DNA of 64,000 nucleotides from JBCBRD01 sp039819785 (GCA_039819785.1 JBCBRH010000008.1:58981-122980), one strand, 5' to 3'. Positions 9,069-18,052 are shown, counted from the first letter of the stretch. Translations and numbers: made by a program. The notes: generated by a model not told the origin, from the sequence alone.

Positions 9069-10340
9069 TCAGTCGGTGGGACGGAGAAGGACGTGGCGTT
9101 TTTTCCCGAATGACAACTTGATCACACCGTCGGCGTTCAGATCGTCGGGCGTGATGAGGCGTGCGTCATCAACAATCGGGACGTCATTCAGCTTCAACCC
9201 GCCACCTTTGATTTGCCGGCGTGCCTCGCCGTTGGATTTCACGAGACCGGCGGAAACAAATGCTGTTAGGACACCGAGGCCGCTGGTTAGCACATCAGAG
9301 GCAATATCAATGCTTGGCAGGTCCGTTGCCGCCTGACCTTTTTCGAATGTCAGGCGGGCCGTCTCAGATGCTTTTTCCGCCGCAGCACGGCCGTGAATGA
9401 GCGCTGTCGTTTCTGTGGCCAATGCTTTCTTGGCTTCGTTGATGTCTTGTCCTTGAAGTGCGGCAAGACGTGCGATCTCATCCATCGGAAGTGTTGTGAA
9501 AAGCTTGAGGAAGCGTTCGACGTCCGCATCCTCGGTGTTGCGCCAGTATTGCCAGTAGTCGTAGGGCGAAAGCTGGTCCGGATTCAGCCAGATGGCGCCG
9601 GATGCCGTTTTTCCCATTTTTGCACCCGACGCGGTGGTCAGCAGTGGGCAAGTCAGGGCGTAGAGCTGGTGCGTTCCCATGCGGCGGCCCAGATCAATCC
9701 CGGTGATGATGTTACCCCATTGGTCCGAACCACCCATCTGGAGATTACAGCCGTGCTCTTTTGCCAGCACGACGTAGTCGTAGGCCTGGAGCAGCATGTA
9801 ATTGAACTCAATGAAGGAGAGTTCTTGTTCGCGCTCCAGCCGCAGCTTTGCCGAATCCATCGTCAACATGCGGTTGACTGAAAAATGCCTGCCGACATCG
9901 CGCAAGAAGTCGATGTAGTTGAGTGGGCTCAGCCAATCTGTGTTGTCGACCATCGCCGCGTCGTGGCGGCCTTCACCAAACTGGATGAGTTTTTCGAATA
10001 CGATTTTAAGGCTGTCTTTGTTCGCGTTGATTTCTTCGGGTGTCCGCAACTGCCTTGTTTCGTCTTTTCCCGACGGGTCTCCGACGCGTGTTGTGCCGCC
10101 GCCCATCAGCGCGATCGGTTTGCCAGCGCCGGTTTCCTGAAGCCAATGCAGCATCATGATTGAAAGCAGCGAACCGACATGCAGAGAGGGGGCCGTGCAG
10201 TCATAACCGACGTACGTAATGAGTTCGCCCTTGGCCGCTAAAGCGTCGACGCCCGCAATATCAGAGCACTGGTGAATGAATCCACGCTCGGTCAAAAGGC
10301 GCAGGAAGTCGGAGGAGATGGTGTGGTCGGGGCTGGTCAT
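9069..10340 (-). CDS. tyrS: tyrosyl-tRNA synthetase
   Basis: Charges tRNA-Tyr with tyrosine. The 423-residue protein has the class I HIGH-type signature as HVGS (54-57), the tyrosine/ATP pocket region GGSDQWGNI (203-211), a KMSKS-type loop as KMGKT (241-245) and a C-terminal S4 RNA-binding domain (SNGEARRQIKGGGLKLND, about 370-410). Length matches the bacterial TyrRS family. The ATG at 10340 is chosen; an in-frame TTG 11 codons earlier gives a non-conserved extension. It is divergent from anmK. Confidence 0.96.
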   Translation of the reverse strand: MTSPDHTISSDFLRLLTERGFIHQCSDIAGVDALAAKGELITYVGYDCTAPSLHVGSLLSIMMLHWLQETGAGKPIALMGGGTTRVGDPSGKDETRQLRTPEEINANKDSLKIVFEKLIQFGEGRHDAAMVDNTDWLSPLNYIDFLRDVGRHFSVNRMLTMDSAKLRLEREQELSFIEFNYMLLQAYDYVVLAKEHGCNLQMGGSDQWGNIITGIDLGRRMGTHQLYALTCPLLTTASGAKMGKTASGAIWLNPDQLSPYDYWQYWRNTEDADVERFLKLFTTLPMDEIARLAALQGQDINEAKKALATETTALIHGRAAAEKASETARLTFEKGQAATDLPSIDIASDVLTSGLGVLTAFVSAGLVKSNGEARRQIKGGGLKLNDVPIVDDARLITPDDLNADGVIKLSFGKKRHVLLRPTD

Positions 10341-10606
10341 GGTGGTTGTTGCTCGGTCCGATTGCGTGCGCAAGTTGTCTGCGCCGTATGCGCATGGTTC
10401 TTTACTGGGTCAGGGTTACGCGGTGGTTAGGTGTTCTGCGTCAGTTACCCGTCGTATAGGCGTGTGGCTGGTTGCGGTCCAGAGGACGGTATGTCTTGCA
10501 TCTTGGATGAACCTGTTGGATCGCTGCGTGTTGACGTGGCTCTTTTCGGCTGCTGGTTGCTTGCTGCTGGCTACGGGGGGGGACGACACCAAAAAGGAAA
10601 CGATAG

Positions 10607-11776
10607 ATGACAGAAACGCTGACGGCGCTGGGCTTGATGAGCGGAACATCGATGGATGGGATCGATGTGGCGCTGATCGAGACGGACGGTGAGCGGCATA
10701 TCGTGCGTGGGCCGTCTATGACGTTCCCCTATGGTGCTGAGGCGCGCGGACAGATCAGTCAGGCTTTGGGGCATGCGCGATCGATCACGTCACGCGAGCA
10801 AAGGCCTGGACGGTTGCCAGATGTGGAGCGGGTGGTGACCGAACATCATGCCGCGGCCGTTCTGGCCTTCATGCGGAGACGCAAAATTGACCGTTCACGT
10901 GTGGATGTTGTCGGTTTTCATGGGCAGACGGTGCTGCATAGGCCTGAGGATGGGCTGAGTGTCCAGCTTGGGGATGCGTCACTGCTGGCAGAGCTGATCC
11001 AATTACCTGTGGTGGCGGATTTGCGGGTGGCCGATCTTGAAGCTGGAGGTCAAGGTGCCCCATTGGCCCCGATCTATCATTGGGCGTCAGCTGGAACACT
11101 GGATGCGCGTCCGCTGGCGGTTTTGAATATCGGTGGTGTTGCCAACGTGACCTTTGTTGGCGCGGACACCGACGCTGCCGACGGCGTCGTTGGAGGGGCG
11201 CCACTGCCGGACATCGTAGCCTTCGATACCGGGCCTGGTAATGCGCTCATTGATGACTGGATGCTCAAAAAAACCGGTCAAAACTGTGATCTGGATGGGG
11301 CAGCTGCAGCGCGCGGGACCGTGCACGACAACGTTGTGCAGTTTTATACGAACCACGACTTTTTTGCCAAACCCCCGCCGAAGTCGCTGGATCGGAATGC
11401 CTTCTACTGGGACATGATGGAGTGGATGGAGACAGACGATGGTGCTGCAACGCTGACCGCTTTCACTGCCGAAGCGGTGGCACGTGCATGTGCCTTGCTT
11501 CCTGAAACGCCCAAAAAGTGGATTGTTACGGGAGGCGGGCGGCGCAACCCGACGCTGCTGCGGTTTTTGCAGGAACGCCTAACGGGCCAGGTTTTGGTGG
11601 CAGAAGATGTCGGCTGGGACGGCGACGGGGTTGAGGCTGAAGCGTGGGCGTATCTGGCTATTCGAAGCCTGAAGGGCCTGCCGATATCGTTTCCCCGGTC
11701 CACGGGTGCACCAAACGCCATGACCGGGGGTATCGTTTATCCTGCGAGAGACCCGCTGGCTTCTGCCAGGGGCTGA
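10607..11776 (+). CDS. anmK: anhydro-N-acetylmuramic acid kinase
   Basis: 389 residues. Opens and phosphorylates 1,6-anhydro-MurNAc recovered from peptidoglycan turnover, giving MurNAc-6-phosphate for cell-wall recycling. The N-terminal phosphate-binding signature GLMSGTSMDGID (9-20) is diagnostic; VVGFHGQTVLHRP, FDTGPGNALIDDWM and the late VTGGGRRNPTLL motif complete the actin-like ATPase fold. SD AAGGAAA lies 8 bases before the ATG. The 3' end overlaps the convergent M28 peptidase gene by 40 bases. Confidence 0.95.
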   Translation: MTETLTALGLMSGTSMDGIDVALIETDGERHIVRGPSMTFPYGAEARGQISQALGHARSITSREQRPGRLPDVERVVTEHHAAAVLAFMRRRKIDRSRVDVVGFHGQTVLHRPEDGLSVQLGDASLLAELIQLPVVADLRVADLEAGGQGAPLAPIYHWASAGTLDARPLAVLNIGGVANVTFVGADTDAADGVVGGAPLPDIVAFDTGPGNALIDDWMLKKTGQNCDLDGAAAARGTVHDNVVQFYTNHDFFAKPPPKSLDRNAFYWDMMEWMETDDGAATLTAFTAEAVARACALLPETPKKWIVTGGGRRNPTLLRFLQERLTGQVLVAEDVGWDGDGVEAEAWAYLAIRSLKGLPISFPRSTGAPNAMTGGIVYPARDPLASARG

Positions 11777-12843
11777 TGCGGCGGACGTTCATTTTGGGTT
11801 CCCGGCGCCAGCGTCGTGATCATGCCGACAAGTCCGTCCGTGATCTGTGCCAGTGCTGAACAATTGACGTTGGCGGGTATGTCGTCAAGCCGGTGGTAAT
11901 ACGGGTTCCGGAAAGGTGCCGTGTCGGTGATCATCAAGGCTGGAATGCCGAACTGATTGAAAGACCAATGGTCGGACAGATCGATGCCTGGGATGACGCC
12001 AGGGGCGATGCCGCCGATGCTTGGAAAGGTGGCTGTGTCACGGAAGGCTTTGGTTGCTGCATGGGTAAATGCGCGTGCTTTTGGCAGGCCGACGAAGGCA
12101 ATAAAATCACCACGATCCGGATAGATGTGGTCGAAGGGAAACGGGAAGTGCTGTGTCCCTTTCTGGTCAGAAAAGTAGCCCAGTGTTTCCAGGGCCATCA
12201 TGCCACTGACGCGGTCCCCTCTTTTGACGAGTAACTCGGCAAAGCGCCAACTCCCCATGTCCGGTGTCTTGCAATAGGGCGCTTCCTCGTTGACGAAAAA
12301 CGCAAGTTTGATGTTCTGGTTTGCGGGCTGGAAGCCGCGCAGGTCACGGCAGATTTCGAGGAGTGCTGCTACGCCGCTGCCGTTGTCGTTCGCCCCGGGA
12401 CTGTGGCCGGCGCTGTCATAGTGAGCACCGATAACGAGCGTTTCGCGTTCGGTTTGTCCGGGTTCCAATGTATCTGAAGCCTGGATGGCGGTCGGTGCGG
12501 AGTGGTCGGCCTTCAGGCAGACACTGATGTTGCGCACGGGCGTGTTGCCATCCACGATGAAGGATTGGATGTCGGGCTCATAGCCAAAGTCGGACAGGGT
12601 CTTAACAACGTAGTCCGCGGCCATTTCCAGTGCGGCATAATGATGTGTGTTGTGCGGGACGGTGGCGATGGATCTGAGATGCGTTCGCAGTCGATTGACG
12701 CGCGCACTTTGTGACGGGCTGGATTCGGTTGGTCGACGTTGCGGGCGATCGATCAGAGGAAAGACAAGCGCATAGCGCAACGTCAGATAAACACCGGCTG
12801 CGGCGGCAAGAGCTACGATCAGGATTGTTATGAATGTGGTCAC
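11737..12843 (-). CDS. M28-family zinc aminopeptidase, membrane anchored or exported
   Basis: 368 residues with an N-terminal hydrophobic segment (about 3-26) that looks like a signal anchor, followed by an M28 (aminopeptidase Y/S-like) domain. Metal ligands are visible in the expected order: HYDS with GANDNGSG, the catalytic NEE, an ET segment and DHWSF. It probably trims peptides in the periplasm. Substrate cannot be told from sequence. The last 40 bases overlap the 3' end of anmK on the other strand. Confidence 0.87.
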   Translation of the reverse strand: MTTFITILIVALAAAAGVYLTLRYALVFPLIDRPQRRPTESSPSQSARVNRLRTHLRSIATVPHNTHHYAALEMAADYVVKTLSDFGYEPDIQSFIVDGNTPVRNISVCLKADHSAPTAIQASDTLEPGQTERETLVIGAHYDSAGHSPGANDNGSGVAALLEICRDLRGFQPANQNIKLAFFVNEEAPYCKTPDMGSWRFAELLVKRGDRVSGMMALETLGYFSDQKGTQHFPFPFDHIYPDRGDFIAFVGLPKARAFTHAATKAFRDTATFPSIGGIAPGVIPGIDLSDHWSFNQFGIPALMITDTAPFRNPYYHRLDDIPANVNCSALAQITDGLVGMITTLAPGTQNERPPHQPLAEASGSLAG

Positions 12844-13096
12844 CTGACCGCTCCTGACCGCAGAATAATGAACTAACCAATCATTACACCGATCATAACA
12901 GTTCGACCTATTCGAGACGTTTACGCATTCGATCGCATTTGAGCACGCGCCTTAAGGGACTGTTTACGCAAGCGGCAAGCGCAAGCCACGGCCTGAGTGG
13001 TCAGACCATGGCTTTGACGTTGATATGGCGAGTTTTATCCCGACCGGAATGATGAGGCTGTGATGAAGCTGCCGCGTACGGTTCAGTGCACGCAGC

Positions 13097-13837
13097 TCAC
13101 TCTTCCTCGCCGGTAGCATCATCCTTGGGGGCTTCTTTTGCAGCCGCCGGCGGGGCGAGACGCTCAAGCAATCGGTCTCGCTTGGTCTCGCGTGGCGGCA
13201 TGGCGAGGCGCATATCGACGTAGCTGCCGACGATGGCCGTCAGTTCATCGACTTTGTTTTCGAAGAAATGGTTGGCGCCAGGGACGACCTCGTGATCGAT
13301 TTTGATGCCTTTTTGGGTTTTCAGCTTTTGAGTGAGTTCTCCGACTGAAGCGGATGGCACCACACGGTCATTGTCACCGTTGATCATCAAGCCAGATGAT
13401 GGACACGGCGCCAGAAACGAAAAGTCATAGAGATTTGACGGCGGGGCGACACAGATAAACCCCTCGATCTCCGGGCGGCGCATCAAAAGCTGCATGGCGA
13501 TCCAGGTTCCAAAGGAGACCCCTGCAATCCAGCATGTGCGGGCATCCGGTTTGATGATTTGAAGCCAGTCCAGGGCGGAGGCTGCGTCTGCCAGTTCACC
13601 GGGACCGCCGTCCCAGAAGCCTTGCGAGCGCCCGACGCCGCGGAAGTTGAAGCGCAGGACGGAAAATCCGCGCGCAACAAACGTGTGGTAGAGCGCGTAG
13701 ACGACCTGATTGTTCATCGTCCCGCCGAATGTCGGGTGGGGATGCAGGATCAAGGCGATGGGACTGTCTGATGCGCCCTCGTGGTGATAGCGGGCTTCAA
13801 GTCGTCCTGCGGGGCCATTGATGATCAGTTCGGGCAT
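13097..13837 (-). CDS. alpha/beta hydrolase (dienelactone-hydrolase-like)
   Basis: 246 residues with an alpha/beta-hydrolase layout: LILHPHPTFGGTMNN near the N-terminus (oxyanion region), FNFRGVGRSQG, and a nucleophile elbow degenerated to WIAGVSFGTWIA, which still presents the serine in GxSxG (GVSFG). A later aspartate (NGDNDRVV) and a histidine (GANHFF) complete the triad. The protein has no signal peptide. It is encoded divergently from the suf operon, an arrangement I recall as common in alphaproteobacteria, though no functional link is known. Substrate unknown. Confidence 0.85.
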   Translation of the reverse strand: MPELIINGPAGRLEARYHHEGASDSPIALILHPHPTFGGTMNNQVVYALYHTFVARGFSVLRFNFRGVGRSQGFWDGGPGELADAASALDWLQIIKPDARTCWIAGVSFGTWIAMQLLMRRPEIEGFICVAPPSNLYDFSFLAPCPSSGLMINGDNDRVVPSASVGELTQKLKTQKGIKIDHEVVPGANHFFENKVDELTAIVGSYVDMRLAMPPRETKRDRLLERLAPPAAAKEAPKDDATGEEE

Positions 13838-14136
13838 GTGGTGATGTTTGCTCTTGTGGTTTGATGATTGGGCTTAATTTGGTGCGCGTCGCGCTGTGCC
13901 GAAAGGGGCTCGGCGGAGTTGGTGTATTGCGATTTCAATTCCGGCACGCGGTTTTTAAGTCGAGATGTGTCGTCGACCCTCATGATCGTTGTTGACTTCG
14001 CCCTTCGACCTCACGCGCTACAAAACCGTCAAGCATGCTGCGGCCGCCGTCGCTGATGCCGGTCCCGGGGCCGGACCGGTGTCAGGGACGTTCGCGTGCC
14101 GATGGGGTCTCTAGCGGTCAGCGTTTTGGGACTTGC

Positions 14137-14164
14137 TTGACTTTCTTTAGCAGATTTCTAATCT
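14137..14164 (+). promoter_or_regulatory. candidate suf promoter
   Basis: TTGACT (14137-14142) matches a -35 hexamer. A weak -10 (TAATCT, 14159-14164) follows after 16 bases. The first Irr-like box overlaps the spacer and the -10, which would suit repression. Start site not determinable by eye. Confidence 0.45.
14146..14162 (+). promoter_or_regulatory. Irr/ICE-like operator 1 of the suf operon
   Basis: TTTAGCAGATTTCTAAT resembles the Irr iron-control element TTTAGAAnnnTTCTAAA, with conserved TTTAG and TTCTAA halves. It is also embedded in a perfect 7-3-7 palindrome GCAGATT-TCT-AATCTGC (14150-14166). Irr is the heme-status regulator of iron genes in Rhizobiales. Weaker than box 2. Confidence 0.55.
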
Positions 14165-14172
14165 GCCGCTAC

Positions 14173-14189
14173 TTTAGAACCGTTCTATA
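14173..14189 (+). promoter_or_regulatory. Irr/ICE-like operator 2 of the suf operon
   Basis: TTTAGAACCGTTCTATA is a near-perfect Irr iron-control element: TTTAGAA, a 3-base spacer, and TTCTATA against the ideal TTCTAAA. It begins 27 bases after the start of box 1. Irr is known to control suf genes in several rhizobia. Confidence 0.7.
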
Positions 14190-14399
14190 TTCCGTAACCT
14201 GCAGCCGACGCAGATCGATGTGCCGTCTTCTGTCACATTTATGTGGGGGCTGCGTCAATGGTTCCGGGTTGTCTCCGCGGTTGCTGCGGTTGGTGATCTC
14301 GTGGCGGCGACGTTCAATCTTCGGCCGTGCGACGGCGTGATCTAAATGGCGCGGGATGTTTTCTTTTTGGGCTTTGATGGTGTTGGTGCTGCGAGCGCG

Positions 14400-15560
14400 A
14401 TGATGGATAGTCGGCGAACATACCTGGACTACAACGCGACGTCGCCGTTGCGGCCAGGTGTTCGCGATGTTTTCGTGGACGCGTTGTCCTGCTTTGGGAA
14501 CCCATCATCCGTGCACACGGAGGGCCGGCAGGCGCGAGCACTGGTCGCAAAAGCCCGGAAACAGGTTGCCGATCTGATAGGCGGGCAAGCAAGCGACGTG
14601 TCATTTTGTGGTTCGGCGACGGAAGCCTTGAACATGGTTATCCGTGCCGGTTGGGATTGCGTGATCACACTGGCCAGCGAGCATGCAGCCGTTTTGGAGC
14701 CGGCAAAGGGTTGCGGAGCGGATCACTACACTGTCGGCGTTACTCCCGATGGATTGGTTGATCTGTCTGACTTGGCCGCCGCTTTGGCGCGCGCTGGTGG
14801 CTCGGGGTTGCGCACCCTGGTCTGTGTTCAGGCCGCAAATAACGAGACCGGCGTTCTGCAGCCGATTGATGAGGTGGCCGCGATCTGCCGGGAGGCTGGA
14901 GCGCTGGTGCTGTGCGACGCGGTTCAGGTGGCTGGGAAGCTGTCCTTCGATGTCACGGACGCTGGCGTCGACTTTGCTGTGATATCTGCCCACAAACTGG
15001 GCGGTATGAAAGGTGTGGGTGCGGTCTGGGCCCGGCCAGGGTTAACGCTTGCGCCGCTTGTTTCGGGCGGTGGCCAGGAAAAGGGCCTGCGTGGCGGGAC
15101 GGAAAACGTTGCAGCGATTGCGGCATTCGGGGCCGCAGCAGAAATTATTGCTGGTTTGCTTGAAACCAAGGGCGGCGGCTGCCACGTACAGGAAGCCTTC
15201 GAGACGTCGCTACTTGAGGTTACGCCCGGCGGCGTTGTGGTCGGTCAACGTGCACCAAGGCTGCCGAACACAACCTGCATAGCCGTTCCCGGTCGGGCTG
15301 CGGAGACACTTGTCATCGGACTGGATTTGGCGGGCTTTGCCGTGAGTGCAGGTGCGGCGTGTTCGTCTGGGAAGGTTTCACGCAGCCATGTGTTGGACGC
15401 TATGGGCCTTGGGAAAGAATTGGGTTCGGGAGAGGAACTGAGCGCGTCGGCCATCCGTATTAGTTGGGGATGGGAGACGACGCAAGACGATCTCGACCGG
15501 TTTATCTCCGTTTGGTCGCAGACGGTTACGTCTTCTAAGGGTTACAGGCAAGTCGCCTGA
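14400..15560 (+). CDS. cysteine desulfurase, IscS/NifS-like
   Basis: A PLP enzyme that takes sulfur from cysteine and hands it, as persulfide, to the Fe-S scaffold. The 386 residues show the N-terminal YLDYNATSPLRP, the substrate/PLP region (SEHAAVLEP), the PLP lysine in SAHKLGGMKG and the mobile-loop catalytic cysteine in AGAACSSGKVSRSH (C321). The motifs are of the class I (IscS) type, unlike the SufS-class enzyme later in the same operon. The start is uncertain: ATG 14400 fits family alignments; ATG 14346 would add 18 residues unlike homologues, and neither has a strong SD. First gene of the suf operon. Confidence 0.87.
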   Translation: MMDSRRTYLDYNATSPLRPGVRDVFVDALSCFGNPSSVHTEGRQARALVAKARKQVADLIGGQASDVSFCGSATEALNMVIRAGWDCVITLASEHAAVLEPAKGCGADHYTVGVTPDGLVDLSDLAAALARAGGSGLRTLVCVQAANNETGVLQPIDEVAAICREAGALVLCDAVQVAGKLSFDVTDAGVDFAVISAHKLGGMKGVGAVWARPGLTLAPLVSGGGQEKGLRGGTENVAAIAAFGAAAEIIAGLLETKGGGCHVQEAFETSLLEVTPGGVVVGQRAPRLPNTTCIAVPGRAAETLVIGLDLAGFAVSAGAACSSGKVSRSHVLDAMGLGKELGSGEELSASAIRISWGWETTQDDLDRFISVWSQTVTSSKGYRQVA

Positions 15561-15626
15561 TCGCATGGATTAGTTGCAGACGTTTTTGAGCCGGTAAAGG
15601 CCGGAAACGATGAAGGAGAACGCAGG

Positions 15627-17096
15627 ATGCCAGCCGTCCAGGAAACAATCGAACACGTCAAAGAAATCGATGTCGATAAGTACAAGTACGGCTTTGAAAC
15701 AGACATCGAATCCGTCAAGGCCCCGAAAGGTTTGGACGAAGACACGATCCGTTTCATCTCCGCAAAGAAGGACGAACCGGCTTGGATGCTGGAATGGCGG
15801 CTGGATGCCTATGAGCGCTGGCAGTCCATGACAGAGCCCATGTGGGCAAAGGTTGATTATCCCAAGATCGACTTCCAGGACCTTTATTACTATGCCGCGC
15901 CGAAAAGCACGGAAGGGCCAAAGAGCCTGGACGAGGTCGACCCTGAACTTTTGGAGACTTACGCAAAGCTTGGCATCCCGCTCAAGGAGCAGGAAGTTCT
16001 GGCCGGCGTGCAAGGTGCGCGCGTCGCCGTTGATGCCGTGTTCGACTCCGTATCCGTTGTGACCACGTTCAAGGAAGAGTTGAAAAAAGCCGGTGTCATC
16101 TTCTGCTCGATGTCGGAAGCGGTGAAGGATCACCCCGACCTGATCAAAAAGTACCTCGGCTCAGTTGTGCCCAAGTCGGACAACTACTTCGCGGCATTGA
16201 ACTCGGCTGTGTTTTCCGATGGGTCGTTTGTGTACATCCCCGAAGGTGTGCGCTGCCCGATGGAGCTGTCCACGTATTTCCGTATTAACGAGAAGAACAC
16301 TGGTCAGTTCGAACGGACATTGATCATCGCAGAAAAAGGCTCGTACGTGTCCTACCTCGAAGGCTGTACGGCACCGATGCGGGATGAAAACCAGTTGCAC
16401 GCAGCTGTTGTTGAGCTGGTTGCGCTGGACGATGCCGAGATCAAGTATTCAACGGTTCAGAACTGGTATCCCGGCGATAAGGACGGCAAGGGCGGCATCT
16501 ACAATTTTGTCACGAAACGCGGCGATTGCCGGGGTGATAATTCCAAGATTTCCTGGACCCAGGTCGAGACCGGTTCAGCCATTACATGGAAGTATCCGTC
16601 CTGCATCCTGCGCGGTGATAACTCCCGTGGCGAGTTCTACTCGATCGCTGTTTCGAACGGCAGACAGCAGGTCGACAGCGGCACCAAGATGATCCACCTC
16701 GGCAAGAACACGTCCAGCCGCATCATTTCGAAGGGTATCGCTGCTGGTCGGTCCGACAACACCTATCGCGGGTTGGTGTCGGCGCATCGCAAGGCAACGA
16801 ACGCGCGGAATTTCACACAGTGCGACAGCCTGCTGATCGGTAATGCCTGTGGTGCGCACACCGTTCCCTACATCGAGGCGAAGAACTCAACGGCGCACTT
16901 CGAGCATGAGGCGACAACATCCAAGATCTCGGATGACAAGTTGTTTTATTGCCGGCAACGCGGGCTGACGGAAGAAGAGGCCGTGGCCCTCATCGTCAAC
17001 GGGTTCGTTCGTGACGTGATCCAGCAACTTCCGATGGAATTCATGGCGGAAACGCAGCGGTTGATCGGGATCTCGCTTGAAGGTTCGGTTGGCTAA
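15627..17096 (+). CDS. sufB: Fe-S cluster assembly scaffold SufB
   Basis: 489 residues, a core subunit of the SufBC2D complex on which new Fe-S clusters are built. The long right-handed beta-helix region and the conserved C-terminal block NACGAHTVPYIEAKNSTAHFEHEATTSK are typical of SufB, as is the family length (about 480-495). SD AAGGAG lies upstream of ATG 15627. It follows the desulfurase gene by 66 bases, and its stop is followed without a gap by a small uncharacterised gene, so the set should be cotranscribed. Confidence 0.97.
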   Translation: MPAVQETIEHVKEIDVDKYKYGFETDIESVKAPKGLDEDTIRFISAKKDEPAWMLEWRLDAYERWQSMTEPMWAKVDYPKIDFQDLYYYAAPKSTEGPKSLDEVDPELLETYAKLGIPLKEQEVLAGVQGARVAVDAVFDSVSVVTTFKEELKKAGVIFCSMSEAVKDHPDLIKKYLGSVVPKSDNYFAALNSAVFSDGSFVYIPEGVRCPMELSTYFRINEKNTGQFERTLIIAEKGSYVSYLEGCTAPMRDENQLHAAVVELVALDDAEIKYSTVQNWYPGDKDGKGGIYNFVTKRGDCRGDNSKISWTQVETGSAITWKYPSCILRGDNSRGEFYSIAVSNGRQQVDSGTKMIHLGKNTSSRIISKGIAAGRSDNTYRGLVSAHRKATNARNFTQCDSLLIGNACGAHTVPYIEAKNSTAHFEHEATTSKISDDKLFYCRQRGLTEEEAVALIVNGFVRDVIQQLPMEFMAETQRLIGISLEGSVG

Positions 17097-17111
17097 GTGG
17101 GACGTTTGAAC

Positions 17112-17534
17112 ATGGGTCGTTTTCGCGGAACACCGCAGCAGATTGTGCGCCAGCTGGAAGACGAGGCGAATGCGGCTGCACGTGCTTACGAAGAAGCTGT
17201 GCAGGACAACGAACGTTCGTACCGGGTCGGTCGGATGGAAGACTTGATCGATGATCTGTCTGAGCGGTTAGAGGCGCTCGAATTGGCGCGGTTGGAGAGC
17301 CTCGGCGTGGCACTCGATGACACCACCGATGGCGTCTTAATCTTGCGGCGGGGTTTGTCTGCTTTCGAGGTGCGGGCACGTGACGACATGTCGATTTCGG
17401 TGAATGGCAAGATTGTCCGGCCGAACCCCGAGTTCCCCGTGCTGACAGATGATCTTTATGACGATGTCATGCTGCACGTGATTGCGTGGCTCGACCCATC
17501 TCGGGCGGGTCCGAAGAGGTTCGGCAATGTCTGA
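17112..17534 (+). CDS. uncharacterised protein encoded between sufB and sufC (coiled coil plus beta domain)
   Basis: 140 residues that I do not recognise. Residues about 7-65 are a charged, alanine- and glutamate-rich region predicted to be helical or coiled-coil (QQIVRQLEDEANAAARAYEE..., RMEDLIDDLSERLEALELARLE). Residues about 70-120 look like a small beta-rich domain (GVLILRRGLSAFEVRARDDMSISVNGKIV), and an acidic helix ends the protein. There are no cysteines, so it cannot itself ligate a cluster by thiolates. It begins 15 bases after sufB (an in-frame GTG directly follows the sufB stop at 17097) and overlaps the next gene by 8 bases, which ties it to the suf transcript. Function unknown; a role as operon-specific accessory is inference. 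Confidence 0.75.
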   Translation: MGRFRGTPQQIVRQLEDEANAAARAYEEAVQDNERSYRVGRMEDLIDDLSERLEALELARLESLGVALDDTTDGVLILRRGLSAFEVRARDDMSISVNGKIVRPNPEFPVLTDDLYDDVMLHVIAWLDPSRAGPKRFGNV

Positions 17535-17886
17535 TGGTGGGTCTGGCAAGACCGAGCAGTCGGGAGCCCAGGCCGGTGGTGAAGACTACTACTGGTTCAA
17601 GCCGAAACATCACGGCTACGGTGCCGTCCCTAAGACATGGCAGGGTTGGCTGGCGATGGGTGGGTTTGCCGTTTTCGTCGCGCTGGTCTCGGTTCCGTTT
17701 CTGGCGGGCTTGCCGGATGAGCATCGGACCTTGGGAATGTTGGTCTGGGCCGGTGCATTCTTATTCATGGTCTGGCGGTTTCTCGAATTCGTGAAAGCCC
17801 GCACTGACGGTGAGTGGCTGTGGCGGCACAAGGGAGAACCCTACAAATCAATGTTGTTGAAGACTGACGATGTCGACAAGACGTGA
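17527..17886 (+). CDS. uncharacterised small two-helix membrane protein inside the suf operon
   Basis: 119 residues. A Gly/Ser-rich start is followed by an aromatic motif (DYYWFKPKHHGYGAVPKTWQGW, about 20-40). Two hydrophobic helices follow (about 42-62 and 68-88), then a basic tail with TDGEWLWRHKGEPYKS. The W-F-x-P-K...G-Y-G...W-Q-G-W pattern resembles a widespread family of small uncharacterised proteobacterial membrane proteins. ATG 17527 overlaps the preceding stop by 8 bases (translational coupling). An inner-membrane protein within a soluble Fe-S assembly operon is unexpected; a membrane dock for the complex is speculation. Confidence 0.75.
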   Translation: MSDGGSGKTEQSGAQAGGEDYYWFKPKHHGYGAVPKTWQGWLAMGGFAVFVALVSVPFLAGLPDEHRTLGMLVWAGAFLFMVWRFLEFVKARTDGEWLWRHKGEPYKSMLLKTDDVDKT

Positions 17887-18052
17887 CGCAACCCGACGGA
17901 CCTGGATGATTTGAGAGACGACGATCGCGCTTGAAGGTGACCGGGATGGCCGTGGGCCAAATGGTCGGGTTCAGGTTTATCGGCCATCACGAATGGGATC
18001 GGCCAAAGACATTCGGCGCAGAGGCGCCTGGTTTACAAACGGAAGAGATGTG

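Larger units (their letters stand above)
13838..14399. other. regulatory gap upstream of the suf operon
   Basis: About 560 bases between the divergent hydrolase and the first suf gene. The middle (14137-14189) holds a promoter-like element and two iron-box-like palindromes, listed separately. Downstream of these lies a leader of about 200 bases before the desulfurase start. There is no iscR/Rrf2 gene here, although one often heads this operon in related bacteria. Confidence 0.6.

Noticed and set aside
14219..14341. 40-codon frame with three early cysteine codons in the suf leader
   Set aside because: Considered as a cysteine-sensing leader peptide, but the SD is weak and there is no attenuator-like hairpin and T-run after it.
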